Shown here: piece after piece, positions 12,101-23,415 of the stretch
Layout of the letters: each line of letters opens with the position of its first letter
Position numbering within the stretch: position 1 is the first letter of the stretch
Assembly (NCBI GenBank): GCA_035048495.1
Contig: CM068553.1
Span: 15,129,190-15,193,189 of the forward strand
Length of the DNA stretch: 64,000 bases
From: Euptelea pleiosperma
Lineage: Eukaryota > Streptophyta > Magnoliopsida > Ranunculales > Eupteleaceae
Reading direction: 5' to 3'
Notes under the pieces: generated by a model
Told to the model about the DNA's origin: nothing
Seen by the model: the letters and a program-made list of their open reading frames with translations, nothing else
Database searches by the model: none
Made by a program: the position numbers and the translations under genes

Positions 12101-13217
12101 ATTCTTTGATCAAGGTTCTACTGTTTCGAGCTTTGCAAAGGGAGTGGAAATAATGGGTATTTCTATCTCCAACTTCAAGCCACTGGACTCAACTTTTCTG
12201 TTTCCAAAAACCTTCTTGAGTAAGCAAGGCTTGGTTGAGGTGTTGCTCCTTGATCTCCACTTCTTTAGCCAGCTGATCATTTAAGACATCCACTTCAAGA
12301 GCTGCTTGGCAACAGGCTAATTCTTCTCTTAAAGAGAGAATCTTCAAATCCACATTGCCAAATGTCTCTCTATTCCATCTTCTCAACACCCCTTTAAGTC
12401 TCTTCAATTTCTGAGTGAATTTGAAGATGGGGGACCAAGGCAAATCTGACTCCCAACTGTATCTAACCGTCTCCATGAAGGACTCATGGTGCACCCATGC
12501 TTTGATGAATCTGAAAGGCGTATTGACAGGCTTCGGGATCCTCAGCCAGCCAGGGGAGAATGATCGGAAGATGTTCTTGGCAGAACTCTGTAGCTCCATC
12601 CAAGGTAAGCATTGCTCCAAGCTTCATTCATAAAGCTCCTATCTATCTTGCTCAAAATGCGCCGGATTCCTTGTTGCTTGTTGCACCAAGTGTATTTTAG
12701 CCCCAAGGACACACTCTCAATAAGATCACACATATCCACCATTGAAGCGAATTCCTGGATTGCTGTGGAATTGGCCATCCTACCTCCCTTCTTCTCATCA
12801 ATGCTCAAGAGGGCATTAAAGTCTCCTATCACCAACCAAGGCTCACTAACTTTCTGCCTTAGAAGATCGTCCCAAAGCTTGCACCTGATCTTTCTAAGAC
12901 AGCTAGAGTGGACAAAGGTAAGCTGGTTATTTAAACAAGAAAAAGGTAATTTGCTGGTCCGAGGAAGCAACCAAACTTACAATGATTTCCTTTCTCCAAT
13001 GAATCTAGATGTTGCCAAGCCTTTCCGACATGTTGTTATGGATGATATTGTTGCTGTAGTCTACGAGACCAAGTCTCTTAACAGCTATGTCAGTCGGATT
13101 CACCATCGGTTCAGCAATGCAAATCACTTCGGGACCGAAGTCTTTAGCAAGGCGTTTGAGATGAGCAATGGTCCTTCATTTGCTCACCCCCCTTGCATTC
13201 CAGAATATGATCTTCAT
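9192..13217 (-). pseudogene. LINE ORF2: endonuclease, reverse transcriptase, RNase H (broken)
   Basis: Starts at ATG 13217-13215 (MKIIFWNARGVSK), overlapping the ORF1 stop as ATGA. The endonuclease/exonuclease/phosphatase domain follows, interrupted by a TGA after 13 codons and another stop near 13005, then GDFNALLS and SDHSPL. The reverse transcriptase spans about 12113-10500 (PGPDGFQG, KVDISQAYD, FADDIFIFS with a frame change). The zf-RVT region is 10395-9922. A type I RNase H is 9704-9192 (MNCDGAAKGNPGRGG, ESDS). Several frameshifts separate the pieces. By family it would nick target DNA and prime reverse transcription from its own poly-A RNA. Confidence 0.88.
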
Positions 13218-14755
13218 AAGTTGGGAGGAGCTCCTTTGGTTCTGGACCTAGTGACAGGTTTGTCCAAAACCAAGCTTAGCTTCTTGTATTTTCTTCTGGT
13301 CTTTAACATCCACTTGCCATCTGATTCATCATCAGGGTTGTGGTCTGGTCCTTCCTCGCTATCTTCCTCATCCTCATTAGGTCGATCTTCTGGATTGGGT
13401 TCCACTACTCCCATCTCTCCCTCTTCTCCTTCCTCTCCCCAATTCCTGCGGTTCAAGACAGACCTAGCTTCTTGGTCAACTTGACTGCAATACAGGGGTT
13501 GGTGCTGGATAGAGTTGTTGGCACTACTTCTATCTCTAGATCTTCCGAGACGTGCTGGTTCTGATCGCCTAGCTGCTCTTTCTCACTCGACTCAGGTATA
13601 TCGCCGATTCCATCTGAGATCAAGTGATTTTTGTGGCTGACTTCGTTTCTAGCCTCACTAATGGGGCTGTCCGTCGTTGGGTTGTGCTGCCTCCTAATGT
13701 CCTGTTCATTCCTGCTAGGACTTTCCATAGTGAGCATCCTTTCATTTTCAAAGGGAGCCTCAAGTTTCATCTGTAGCTCAGCCGAGTTGTCCATGACAGG
13801 AGATGTGTCATGGACCTTCCCATTGCCTCTCTCATTTGTCCCCTTGTCTTGTTTGTTTTTGTTTTTCTTGTTCCTTCTTCGTCTGGCATTACTGTTTTCT
13901 GATTTTGATATATCCTCTTTCTCTGCAGCATTTTCTTGAAAACTTGGTGTGTTAGTTTTTCCCATTAAAGCCCCTTTAATAGCTCTGCATTCTGTCACTG
14001 AGTGACCAACCATTGCAATATTTGGGTAGCTTTCCCAACACAATAGCTTGCCAGAAGTCAAAATCCTTAACTTTGACTAGAATCTTATCTGGTATGGGAT
14101 TGGAATGGTCGATGTCGACTAGCACGCAAGCTTGGTAGCCTGACTCCCTCAAGGTTTTGGCATCCACCTGCACTGGAGTCCCCAATGCTCTCTCCATGGC
14201 CATCAAAATCTGCAGCTCCCAAAACTCGATAGCCAGCCCTGGAAATTGCACCCAAACCAGGGCATGACTATTGCGTTGAGTTCTTGGATTGAAGTTTGGC
14301 GTCCACTGACTGAGGCGCATCATTTGCTTCTCGATCACCCAAGGGCCTCCAGTCCAGATTTTCTTCAAATCTAACTCATTATCCAGGCGAATGGTAAAAT
14401 AACCTTTACCAAGGGGTATGATTTTGCACTCACCTGATGGATGCCACAGTTGTAAAGCCTGGTTTCTAACCGTTTCCACATTCACCTTTTGGAAATCAAG
14501 CCTCCCAATAAGACAATATTTGCAAGATTCGATCCCTTTCTCATAGGCTACCTGAGGGACTTTGATCGATGGAAAATCTCCTCCTCTTCCTGGAATAGGT
14601 AACTCGGGTATGTCCTCTGTATTTAGGACTTTTGTTTTTGTTACTGCTGCTGCATACGAGGTCGGCGCTTGTGTTAAACTATTCTCTTGGGCCACCGGTG
14701 GGCCCCTGCCCCCCACTATGCGAACTGCGTGGTCTTCGAAGACTGAGAGATCCAT
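13214..14755 (-). pseudogene. LINE ORF1, DUF4283 / zinc-knuckle protein, frameshifted
   Basis: Starts at ATG 14755. The first 240 codons give a DUF4283 domain (GRLDFQKVNVETVRN, GPWVIEKQMMRLSQW, WVQFPGLAIEFW). Around 14030-14045, inside the zinc knuckle (LPKYC followed by GHSVTEC), the frame shifts. The next frame runs to about 13460 through a basic tract (ARRRRNKKNKNK) and an acidic Ser/Glu-rich linker. A second frameshift near 13460 leads to the acidic end, ENPEDRPNEDEE-like, stopping at TGA 13214-13216. The protein binds LINE RNA as a chaperone, by family. Two frameshifts make it non-functional. The TGA overlaps the ORF2 start. Confidence 0.85.
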
Positions 14756-14956
14756 CTGCTAACCTTCCATGGATATGAGGAGCAGAGAGGACCGGATGTC
14801 GGTCGTGCCAAAATCCACCCCCCAGCGCTCTCCTTGCTGTCCCTCCCAAACACACAAAACAGATCTTGGAGAATCCTTCCTCTATACCTTTAAACCAAGC
14901 AGCTCTCTAATGGCTTTTTTACTATTTTATGCTCCTTCCACTCCTAATCTCATCGA

Positions 14957-16095
14957 GCACAAACAAAACCATGCCAATATCCACAGTCAGATATGAGACT
15001 AAATTTAATAAATGAAGTGGCGAACCGAGTACTGCTACGCTCTTGTGCTTTCCAGAAATGCCTAAAATGATTCTGCATAAGGCATGTTATATATTCACAT
15101 ACAATGGTGGTTATACCCCGACTCTGCATGTATGCTACATTCAACACTATACCATGGTTTACCATCCTTAAAGTCTATAACCCAAGAGTCAGCCAGTTCT
15201 AAAACTCGGTGGATTAGAATTTGAAAAATTCTAGACCATTTACTTCACCACAAACATTAAAGTCCACATTTGAATTGACAAGGTTAGAAATTATCAACAT
15301 CTGCTGATTTTGAGTGAGGATGGTATCCAACGTATCCTCGCCAATAATCAGCTATCAAATCGAATCATCTCTATGTATGCCCCACAATGACTTGTCAGAA
15401 TATCTAGACCCACAAAAAGACAAAAGAAACACATCTTTGTAATACTCCCTGCAATTTGAAATTAATTAGAAAGGGCATGACATGTTTATTCCTAAATTTT
15501 GCACCTATGAAAGGACTCAAATATGTTCAAATACAATGCTAATGGAGCGTGATTCAAGTCAATTTTTATTTGTGTCAACCACTTTTCAACTAGGGAACCG
15601 GGGGTATTCCTAAACTTTGAAAGCATAGGTATTACTATCTACTTTCAATTTTCAGAGGGTTGTTGCAAAAATACCCAAGAATACTTATAAAACAAAATGT
15701 AGCAAAAAGAAACACATTTCTTCCACGTGAAAAAGGAATGAGCATGCTTCTATTTTCAAACAGGAAAAAAGATAAAAGAAACCTTCCTATTTTGCCACTT
15801 GGCTGCCCTACAGGGTGAAACTTTGCCACATGTTTAGGAGGCAATGAGTCCGCTTTGTGCATCTTTGCAGCTTTGTCCAAACTTCTATGCGTGAGATTTA
15901 TTGATATTACCCATTTGTGCTTGAAGAAATTTCTCCCAGAGGTTATTCTTTGCTCGAACTGTAAAGATCAAATTTTATCAATCACCAAGAAGTGGTACAT
16001 TTCGATGGTTTAATTTATAGAAAACTTCACTGGATTTTTTTTTTTTTCAGAAAAGTGTGATTGTACTGATAGCAATGGGGCAACAACTCAACTAT
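14957..16095. other. Flank of the LINE with further exon-like pieces
   Basis: On the minus strand, an AG acceptor before 15000 leads into SYLTVDIGMVLFVL, continuing across the LINE target site as DEISVDIASQ to a GT near 8950. Farther upstream, about 15886-15785 reads DKAAKMHKADSLPPKHVAKF and on to GKIGR followed by GT. These may be exons of one unrecognised gene, interrupted by the LINE. A degenerate repeat module related to 4083-4213 lies at about 15220-15390. Confidence 0.25.
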
Positions 16096-16275
16096 AAAAA
16101 CAATTAAATTATCGTTAAATTCTATTTTTTTTTTTAATTTTCAAGTTTCATATTTCAAATTTTAAATTTTGAATTTCAGCACCACTTTTTTCCGTGAAAA
16201 TCATTAAAATCCGTTAAAATCCAATTTTTCCATTTTTGCCTTGGCCGTTTCAATCCGTTTTAACTGTAACACCCC
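16096..16275. repeat. Partial copy of the AACGG-rich hAT MITE family
   Basis: Carries the family's internal marks: GAATTTCAGCACC, CCGTTAAAATCC and GGCCGTTTCAATCCG. These match the interiors of 27098-27444, 49444-49856 and 51899-52263. Terminal repeats are missing, so it is a fragment. Confidence 0.55.
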
Positions 16276-16366
16276 TCTCGAGGCATAAAAAGTGGGGCTC
16301 CTGAGCTTGACCCTTAGGCTATATGTAAATCCAACCCATTTCATTCCTTATATATAGGTAAATAGT

Positions 16367-16525
16367 AGGTGACCCGTGCACACGGCACTCATCAACAAAG
16401 CGTTTGTCAAAATTGGGTGTGAGTGGCTGAGATCCACTATCCATTTGGTGTGATAAGATCTCGGCCATTCTTTATGAAGCCGGATAAGAGGGGGAGACAA
16501 ACGTCCTGTTTTGTTATATAGATAT
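16367..16525. repeat. Short repeat unit, CCGTGCACACGGCAC type
   Basis: Starts with a short palindrome around CCGTGCACACGG, continues GTGAGTGGCTGAGATCCA and ends CCTGTTTTGTTATATAGAT. Five related units occur in 55565-56622. It is a non-coding interspersed repeat of about 160-180 bp of unknown class. Confidence 0.6.
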
Positions 16526-16539
16526 TCTCTAATACCATG

Positions 16540-18260
16540 GTCTTCTAGCCAAAAATCTATTTCATTTTCCGAGAAGGAAAAGTAGGCCTAATTTTTCTTA
16601 GTAGTCCGTCCTTTCTAGATTAACTCATTTTGATATACGAATTTTATTTCTAAACAATTACAGTCACCATACAAGGCCTGACGGTTGGATCATTATTTTG
16701 TGATGTCTCGGAGCCTACACATCGTTCCCACTCTTTTCAATTGTCAATGTATTTAAAAAGTGGGCCTATTTCTTCAAAAACAAAACAACGGCAGAATTGA
16801 AATGGCCCCAACAAGAGAAGATGAGGTGTCAGTGTGCCTCTTTGCCGACCCCTATCGGGAGTCATGTACTCAGCCTTGGATTCCGAGAATTCTACGGTAA
16901 TTGAAAGAACTGAATTGGTATTCACTTTTTTTTCACTTTTTCCCAACGCTCCACTGTTGGATTTGCGAAATCAACAGCGGAGCACACGATTTCCGTGAAG
17001 GATCAGAAATAGAGGGTCCTTGGAGCCCAAGTTTTTCTTCAGTTGTCAATTTCTTGCAGTGAGAGACAATATGAGAATTGAAGGGAAAGACATCTTAGTC
17101 CCTAGTGTTATTCTAAAACTAACTCCACCTGTTGGATTTGGAAATAACGATGCCATACCGTATCGAACGGCTAGTGCGAAACCAGGGTTGCTTATTGATC
17201 TAAACCATCTCATTTGTAAGCCATCTCTTCAATTACATGGGGGCCAAAAATCACTTCAATCAAGTGAACAACACCAAACCATTCCATCAGTAAATGAGAG
17301 ATGGGAGCAACTTTCAAGAAAAAATTTGATGTTCAAGAAAAATGAGGAATATATTGGTGACTAATGTAGAACAAGTTGAGGATTCTTTCATGGAGCTTTT
17401 GGATCGTCAAAATCTCAAACGGTACTTAAGGGACAAACGGGCATTAACAGACTTGTTGATGGCAATAGGACTTAACGGGTATTAAAAGAATTGTCAACGG
17501 TGTCAGAACCACACAAAGCCGGAGCTCTTGAAATGAAATGATGAGATAAGCAATAGTCACTACTTTGTCGTGATGTATGTTTCTTTTCAGCCAAATTCCA
17601 TCAGTAGTGGGTGATCAAAACGGCAATTTTGCTATTTTAGAAAGTTTTTCTTTTAGCAATAACTTTGATTATAAAAGTCAGAATCACTCGCCATCGATTC
17701 TGACATATTTCTAAGCACTAGTATTATCACTTTCCATGTTTAGCTAGATTTTGTCATCTTTAGTAATTTTTCTCTTTTGCTTATTTTCGTTTTACATTAA
17801 ATAGGTTGTAAGCCGAAAGGTAAAGACGGTTTTTATCAATAAGATCCGTGATTTGGCTCCTTTGAGAATTCTTCTCTGTTTGGTGGATTCCAAACCTTGA
17901 GATATTGACGTTGGTCATATCTCCTTATTGTTTCACGTTGCGTAAGTGACTAGTTGTAGTTATCAAATTTGGTGACTAATGCCTCTGCATTTGACAAGTA
18001 CACATACAACATTGTTTCTAGGAAGTTTTAAATTTCAAAAATTAGAGGTAGTCAAAGGTACTTGTCAAACAGAGAGATGCTAGTCACTAGTCACCGAAGT
18101 AATTACGTATTTGTCTTCTTTAAGAGATCGCCGTGGGTTCTTTCATGTAAAACAATATTGACTTCAACTCAATTCCTATTTTTTCATGTAAACTCCAAAC
18201 TTTAAAATTCAAATTGTGTTGTTGCAAGCGAAGTTGTCTTGCCAACTCTACATTGTTGGA
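16540..18260 (+). repeat. Interspersed repeat R1, copy 1
   Basis: Shares a series of blocks in the same order with 26500-28005, and in reverse with 51805-53540, 55060-55560 and 57010-57620. Markers are CAATTGTCAATGTA, GTTGGATTTGGAAATAACGA, TTGACAAGTACAC and CATGTAAAC. No coding domain or terminal repeat is clear. The stretch 17360-17980 is extra relative to copy 2. Probably an old non-autonomous transposon. Confidence 0.6.
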
Positions 18261-18740
18261 TGGTCCCATAAATGTACACCATTTTGTAATTAATTTGGAA
18301 TTAAAAAAAAAAAATTACCCTAAGGGGGACCCACTGAACCATGATGATTGGCTCATCCTTAATGCTTCTACAGACCTAGGCCCTTCTCGGTTCACAGCAA
18401 AATAAACTGCCGTAAAAGTGGGTTCCAAGCCCTTGCATACTCCTTAACAAAATAGATGCAAGCAACTGCAGCCCAAAAATTGATGCACATGGGTGCATTG
18501 TATTAGCTCAACATTTTTTCTTCCGAAAAACATTAATAGTAATAATAACTGTCATTTTTTTTATTACTATCTTTCTTTTTTTGTTTAGTTTTTTTATTTT
18601 AATTTATTATTTATTATTTTATTATTATCTTTTTAATTTTTAATTTTTTATTAAATTTTTTTATTATGATCTTTTTATTTTATTTTTCTATTTTTTAATA
18701 TAGTTGGTCGGGGCCGCCAAACCCCAATCTTTCCCCTCCA

Positions 18741-18775
<35 letters not shown>

Positions 18776-19007
18776 CAACATGATAACAATACTAATTTTA
18801 TGGCGCATTTGTTTTATAAAATCAAGAAATTAAATAACCCGTTGCATTCTTTCGCAATGCACTACCAGCTGATTAATCAGCTAAACTTCGTTTTCATCTA
18901 TATATTTACAAGGCATGAACGAAATAGTTGTAAGTGAGCCCAAGTGTAGCGAACCAAGCAGGGCCCTACAATCAGCCTGAATGGTGATCTGTAGCCATTG
19001 CATTAGA
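18261..19007. other. AT-rich intergenic DNA with an AAT microsatellite
   Basis: 18490-18710 is a T/A-rich low-complexity tract. 18741-18772 is an (AAT)n microsatellite of about ten units. No gene is seen. Bases 19000-19007 (GCATTAGA) are the left target-site duplication of the next element. Confidence 0.7.
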
Positions 19008-19428
19008 CAGTGGCGGAGCCAGGGGAATTTTAAAATTTACAACAAAAAAAATTTCCCTACGGAAAAATGCTGCAACAAGGTAGAGATGCACCATGTTGCC
19101 CCCCTCAATCTCACAGCTGCTCTCTTGCCCACTGACCGCATGGATGTTTTCGCCCACCCCTTGGTGGATATTCACACCAAAAATCAGCCTGATAGCCAAT
19201 CTCTAGCCATTAGATTTTAGTGCTTTTTAAGGCATGATTCTAGCCATTGGATTAAAAAAAAATTGGGGAACTAAATCCAACGGCTAGAAAGCATGAAACA
19301 AGCAGATTTTTAGTATGAATATCTACCAAAGGATGGGTATATCCATGCGGTCAGTGGGCCCAGCTGCCCTACTTTGATACTCGCTTGTTGGCTTGCCCCC
19401 CCTGGAACAGAATCCTGGCACCGCCACT
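19008..19428. mobile_element. Non-autonomous hAT element (MITE), 421 bp
   Basis: Terminal inverted repeats CAGTGGCGGAGCCAG and CTGGCACCGCCACTG (one mismatch) are flanked by a perfect 8-bp duplication GCATTAGA at 19000-19007 and 19429-19436, diagnostic of the hAT superfamily. The interior (about 19110-19400) is a copy of the fold-back repeat, with arms around TCTAGCCATTRGAT and AATCCAACGGCTAGAA. No transposase. Confidence 0.88.
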
Positions 19429-19436
19429 GGCATTAG

Positions 19437-20542
19437 AGACAATGTAAATGAATACTCTAGGCATGTACCCTGCAAATTCAAGGTCATCATGTTACAAGGA
19501 CCATAGGCTATCATATAGAAAATAAATCCCATTGGAATGAGAAAACTTTTGATGGGCCTCACTCTCCCATATACATATGGCATCCCCTAATTGGGGACCA
19601 CACACCCAGATCGAACTATTACCCACATCAAAATTTTTCTCCACAAGGAAAAATTTTAGATGCGGAGGACTTTGGATGCATTCGATGCAGAGGGGTCTCG
19701 TGGCCCTACATGGCCCATTTTTTGGGCCCACTAACCGCATGGATGTTTACCACACCCCTTGTGGATATGCAGACGACTTTGGATGCAGTAGATGCAGAGG
19801 GGTCTTTGCATCTAAAATTTTTCCGCTAATCCATTGATAATAATCAATATTAGTCAATCGACGCATCTTCTTTTGTAGGTCTAGGATGTACTCATATAAG
19901 CGGATTTGTCTTGTCTTGTGACATTGAGGAAAAATGGTTTGCCCACACATTATACTAGAGTGTCCACGTTCACACTATATCATATGTACATTTGCTCCGC
20001 TTTATAGCTTACGATGACTCACTTCGGACTCACCACCCCAGCAATATGTAATTTGCATGTCCAGATTAGATGAAGATCCGCCGGATACTTCAAACCATCC
20101 AAAAATGCCACGTAGAATACTCTTTCGGCCCGGGGGTCCATTCATGTTTGGCTCACCTCATGGTGTACTTATGCACCAAAAATCATTTTAATTGGTAATT
20201 TTTAGCAGTTGGACTTGAGCATTTTAATGGAGTGATTTCTGGCTGCTGGATTTAGAATTTTTTTTTCTTACTAAAATCTAACTGCTAGAGATCACCAATC
20301 AAGCCGTGTTTTGGTGTATGGTTCCACCAAAAAGTGGGACAAACATCCATAAGGTTAGTGGGACCGAAAGAGGGCTCCATGTGGCATTTTGCGAGGAGGG
20401 AGACTTCAAAATTTGAAGGCCCTGGGACAGCAAATATTTTCTCTTAACAATCTACCAAATCAAAGATTTTCCTCGTTTTAATTCTTGACGTCCGTAATAC
20501 ACTCATAGTTTTGAACTTGAACAAACTTAGCCACCTATTACA
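19437..20542. other. Repeat-rich 3' flank of WAK pseudogene B
   Basis: 19670-19700 and 19768-19805 carry a direct repeat of GACTTTGGATGCA and GATGCAGAGGGGTCT. 19950-20430 resembles the 3' flank of pseudogene D (28330-28385 and 31010-31170), for example CACCAAAAATCATTTTAATT, evidence of a shared duplication. 20150-20430 is a fold-back repeat copy. No gene. Confidence 0.6.
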
Positions 20543-21889
20543 CTATATGGTGGAAATAATTGGAGAATACTCATTGTCATTGTAAGATGATAGACTAAAC
20601 GATCCTAGTTTAATGTTGAACGGGAGAATTGATTTTTTCTCTAAGCTTCTCATACCAATTGTACTTTCAAAATGATGGTATGGCTCGTCCACAAGACGAT
20701 TTGGGTTGTTTTGATGAACCAACGAACGGCCATGGGACCTTCTCAACTCCTCTAGCATTGTTGCAACTTTTTTCATTGATGGCCTTTTTTTTCCATTCAA
20801 CTTTAAGCATTTCTTTGCAAGCTTTGCAACTGCTAGGAGTTCCTCTTTCATGCCCTCGTTTCTCACTCGATCCTCTAGAACCTGAAAAGGATGATTTGCC
20901 TTTAGCGATGAAATGAAATATGCAATTAAATTTCTCTGTTCTTTGGGTCTAAGGTGTGAAATCGGCCTTGCTAGATCCTGTTAGAAGCTCCACAAGAATT
21001 ACTCCAAAACTATAAACATCACTCTTTCTGTACATTGATGTGATTGTACTCAGGGTCTAAGTACCCAAATGTTCTTTGCACAAGTGTTGTCAAGTGAGTT
21101 TGTTCTTCTAGAATGGACCTTAAAATTCCAAAGTCGACCAATTTTGCTCTGAAATTCTCATCTAGGAGTATGTTGCTAGACTTGATATCTCTATGAAAGA
21201 TTGGTATGGAAGCTGTAGAGTGCAAATAAGCAAGGGCTCCTGCCACTTCTGTAGCTATCCTTAAGCGGTCTTCCCATGAAACTGAAGATGCATAGCTCTT
21301 GTCGTGGATATGATCAAACAGAGTTCCACTGGAGACAAATTCATAGACCAATAGTGGAACTTGGGTCTCTAAACAACAACCAAGCAATTTCATCACGTTC
21401 CTATGGTCAATCTGGGAAAGAAGTGCAATCTCATTAATAAACTGCTCAATCTGATTCTCTTCCATTGTTATGGACTTCTTAATAGCTACTATTCTACCAT
21501 TTTGTAGCATTCATTTATAAACAGTACCAACACCTCCTCTGCCAAGGATTCGATTCTCATTATAGTTGTCTGTTGCCTTGTCGAGTTCCTCCAAGCTGAA
21601 GATTTTGGCTTTCATGACCTCATCTTGATTAGAAAATATTTGTTGATGTAACAGTAAACACCATTTTTCTTGAAGAAATTTTCTTTGAGTTTAATATTCC
21701 TTCTTCTCTTTAGTTCGAGATACATCCAGTAACTACCACCCACAATTATAAACATGGAGACTGTGCATATACTGACAATACCTGCATGACTCAAAAAGTT
21801 CAAATACTTTTTGTTAAGAGAGTCATGGCTTAAAGAAAAAGTTGTATACCAAAAGCCTTACAAAATCATGTTATGTTGTGTTGGTCTAC

Positions 21890-22280
21890 AATACCATCCT
21901 CCAAAATTGCTACGTGGCACATAGTTGGAGTCCACTGACTCATGAACATAATTAAGTCCCTCAAAGTGCCATGGGGCGCATTCTTTTGGGTCCAATGACG
22001 CCTAAATGCACACCTTGAAGGACCTACATACCAAATGACATACCAAAAATCATCTTGATTGATGATTTCTAATTGTTGGATTTGAACACTTTTTCCTTAT
22101 GGACTTGAAACCAACCCTTAGGCCCTGTTCAAGAAACCCATGACGAAAGGTGCTCATATCCAAGGTCTAGAAATCATCAATTATAATGTGTTTTGGTGTT
22201 TAGGTAGGCCAAAGTGTGGACCAGCCATTGATGGAGTCATTGGACCTCAAAGAATGTGCCACGTGGCACTTTTAGGGACT
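21890..22280. repeat. Fold-back MITE copy in intron 2 of locus B
   Basis: Ends carry TACGTGGCACA and TGCCACGTGGCACTT. The interior is a long imperfect inverted repeat around 22060-22170, with ATTTCTAATTGTTGGATTTG on one arm and AGAAATCATCAATTATAATG on the other. It is one of many copies of the fold-back family in this window. Confidence 0.6.
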
Positions 22281-22467
22281 TTTGTAGCAAAATTTTATAT
22301 AGAATTCTGTATCATAGAAACCGCTCGGAGAAAACCCAGGGACGTCTCTTCACCCGTCTTTAAAAAAAATGTTGACACGGTTTTCAAAAAGTTTAAATTT
22401 AAAAATTGTAAAGAACAGTCATTAAGGATTTTTCGCACATCTTTGAATAAATTAAATTTGACACTAA

Positions 22468-23412
22468 GGGTGCGTTTGATACACGTGCAAATTGGGTGTG
22501 CAAATAGGTTAACGCGTGCAATCGTTTCCCATGCATGCATGTTTGGTACGCGTGCATTCGGCGATTTGCACATTCACACGAGCAAATGAATGCTCACCTT
22601 CTATAGCAATTAAAAACCCATTTCACCCCATGAGCAATCGTTTACACAACCTCCTTGTGCAAACAATTTGCATAATGTACAAATTAAAATTCAATATTTT
22701 CTTAAATCAAGCCCTATTTTTCGAAAAAAAAAAAATATAGAAATAATGAAAAAAGTGGCCTTCAAATTTAAATTTTAAAAACGAGAAAAATAGAAAAAAA
22801 AAAAAACGAAAGATAATGGACTTTTTTCACAATTTTTTTCAAAAAATAATGGTCGTTATTTTCGTTACAACAGAAAATAACGATATTTTATTTTTAACCA
22901 TTTGAACAGTATATAACGTAACGGGGGAAGTCTGAATCCGTTACAACAGCCATTATTTTTGCCATAACGGATTCGGACCTCCTTTTTTACATTATATACC
23001 ATTAAAATACTGAAAAAAATCTACCGAAAAATAACGACCATTATTTTCTAAAAAATTTTGTGAAAAAAAAATGTCCGTTATTTTTGTTATTACCCATTAT
23101 TTGTCTGTTTTTTTCATTTTTCATTTTTGAAAATTTGAAATTCATGTTCAACTATGTGGGGCCCACCTATTAAGTACGAAAAATTTATTTTTTTTCGGTA
23201 CTTAATATGTGGGGCCCACATATTTTGTGCTTTCCTAAGTGAGCATGCGCGCGAACCAAATGGTATAGTAAATATGAACAGTGCGTAAATTTTGAAACTT
23301 GCATATGCAAAGTTAGTGCGAACCAAACACAAGAAAATATTATGGGTGCGCAAACCATTGCATGCACAAACCATTGCACGCGTAATGATTTGCATGCGTA
23401 CCAAATAGACCC
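22468..23412. mobile_element. PIF/Harbinger-type non-autonomous element, 945 bp
   Basis: Terminal inverted repeats GGGTGCGTTTGATAC and GTACCAAATAGACCC (imperfect) are flanked by TAA at 22465-22467 and 23413-23415, the target site typical of PIF/Harbinger. The interior is a large imperfect palindrome centred near 22950, rich in AATAACG and CGTTATT. No transposase. It lies in intron 2 of pseudogene B. Confidence 0.75.
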
Positions 23413-23415
23413 TAA

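Larger units (their letters stand above)
8979..14943 (-). mobile_element. Full-length L1-type LINE retrotransposon
   Basis: Oriented on the minus strand, 5' end at 14943. The 3' end is an A16 tail (T run at 8979-8994). Perfect 13-bp target-site duplications CTAATCTCATCGA lie at 8966-8978 and 14944-14956. About 190 bp of 5' UTR precede ORF1 (start 14755). ORF1 encodes a DUF4283/zinc-knuckle gag-like protein. ORF2 encodes endonuclease, reverse transcriptase, zf-RVT and RNase H. ORFs carry frameshifts and stops, so it is no longer autonomous. The intact TSD and tail suggest a fairly recent, complete insertion. Confidence 0.93.

Noticed and set aside
12612..13484. Longest plus-strand frame (290 codons)
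   Set aside because: Antisense to LINE ORF1/ORF2, Ser/Leu-rich composition typical of shadows.
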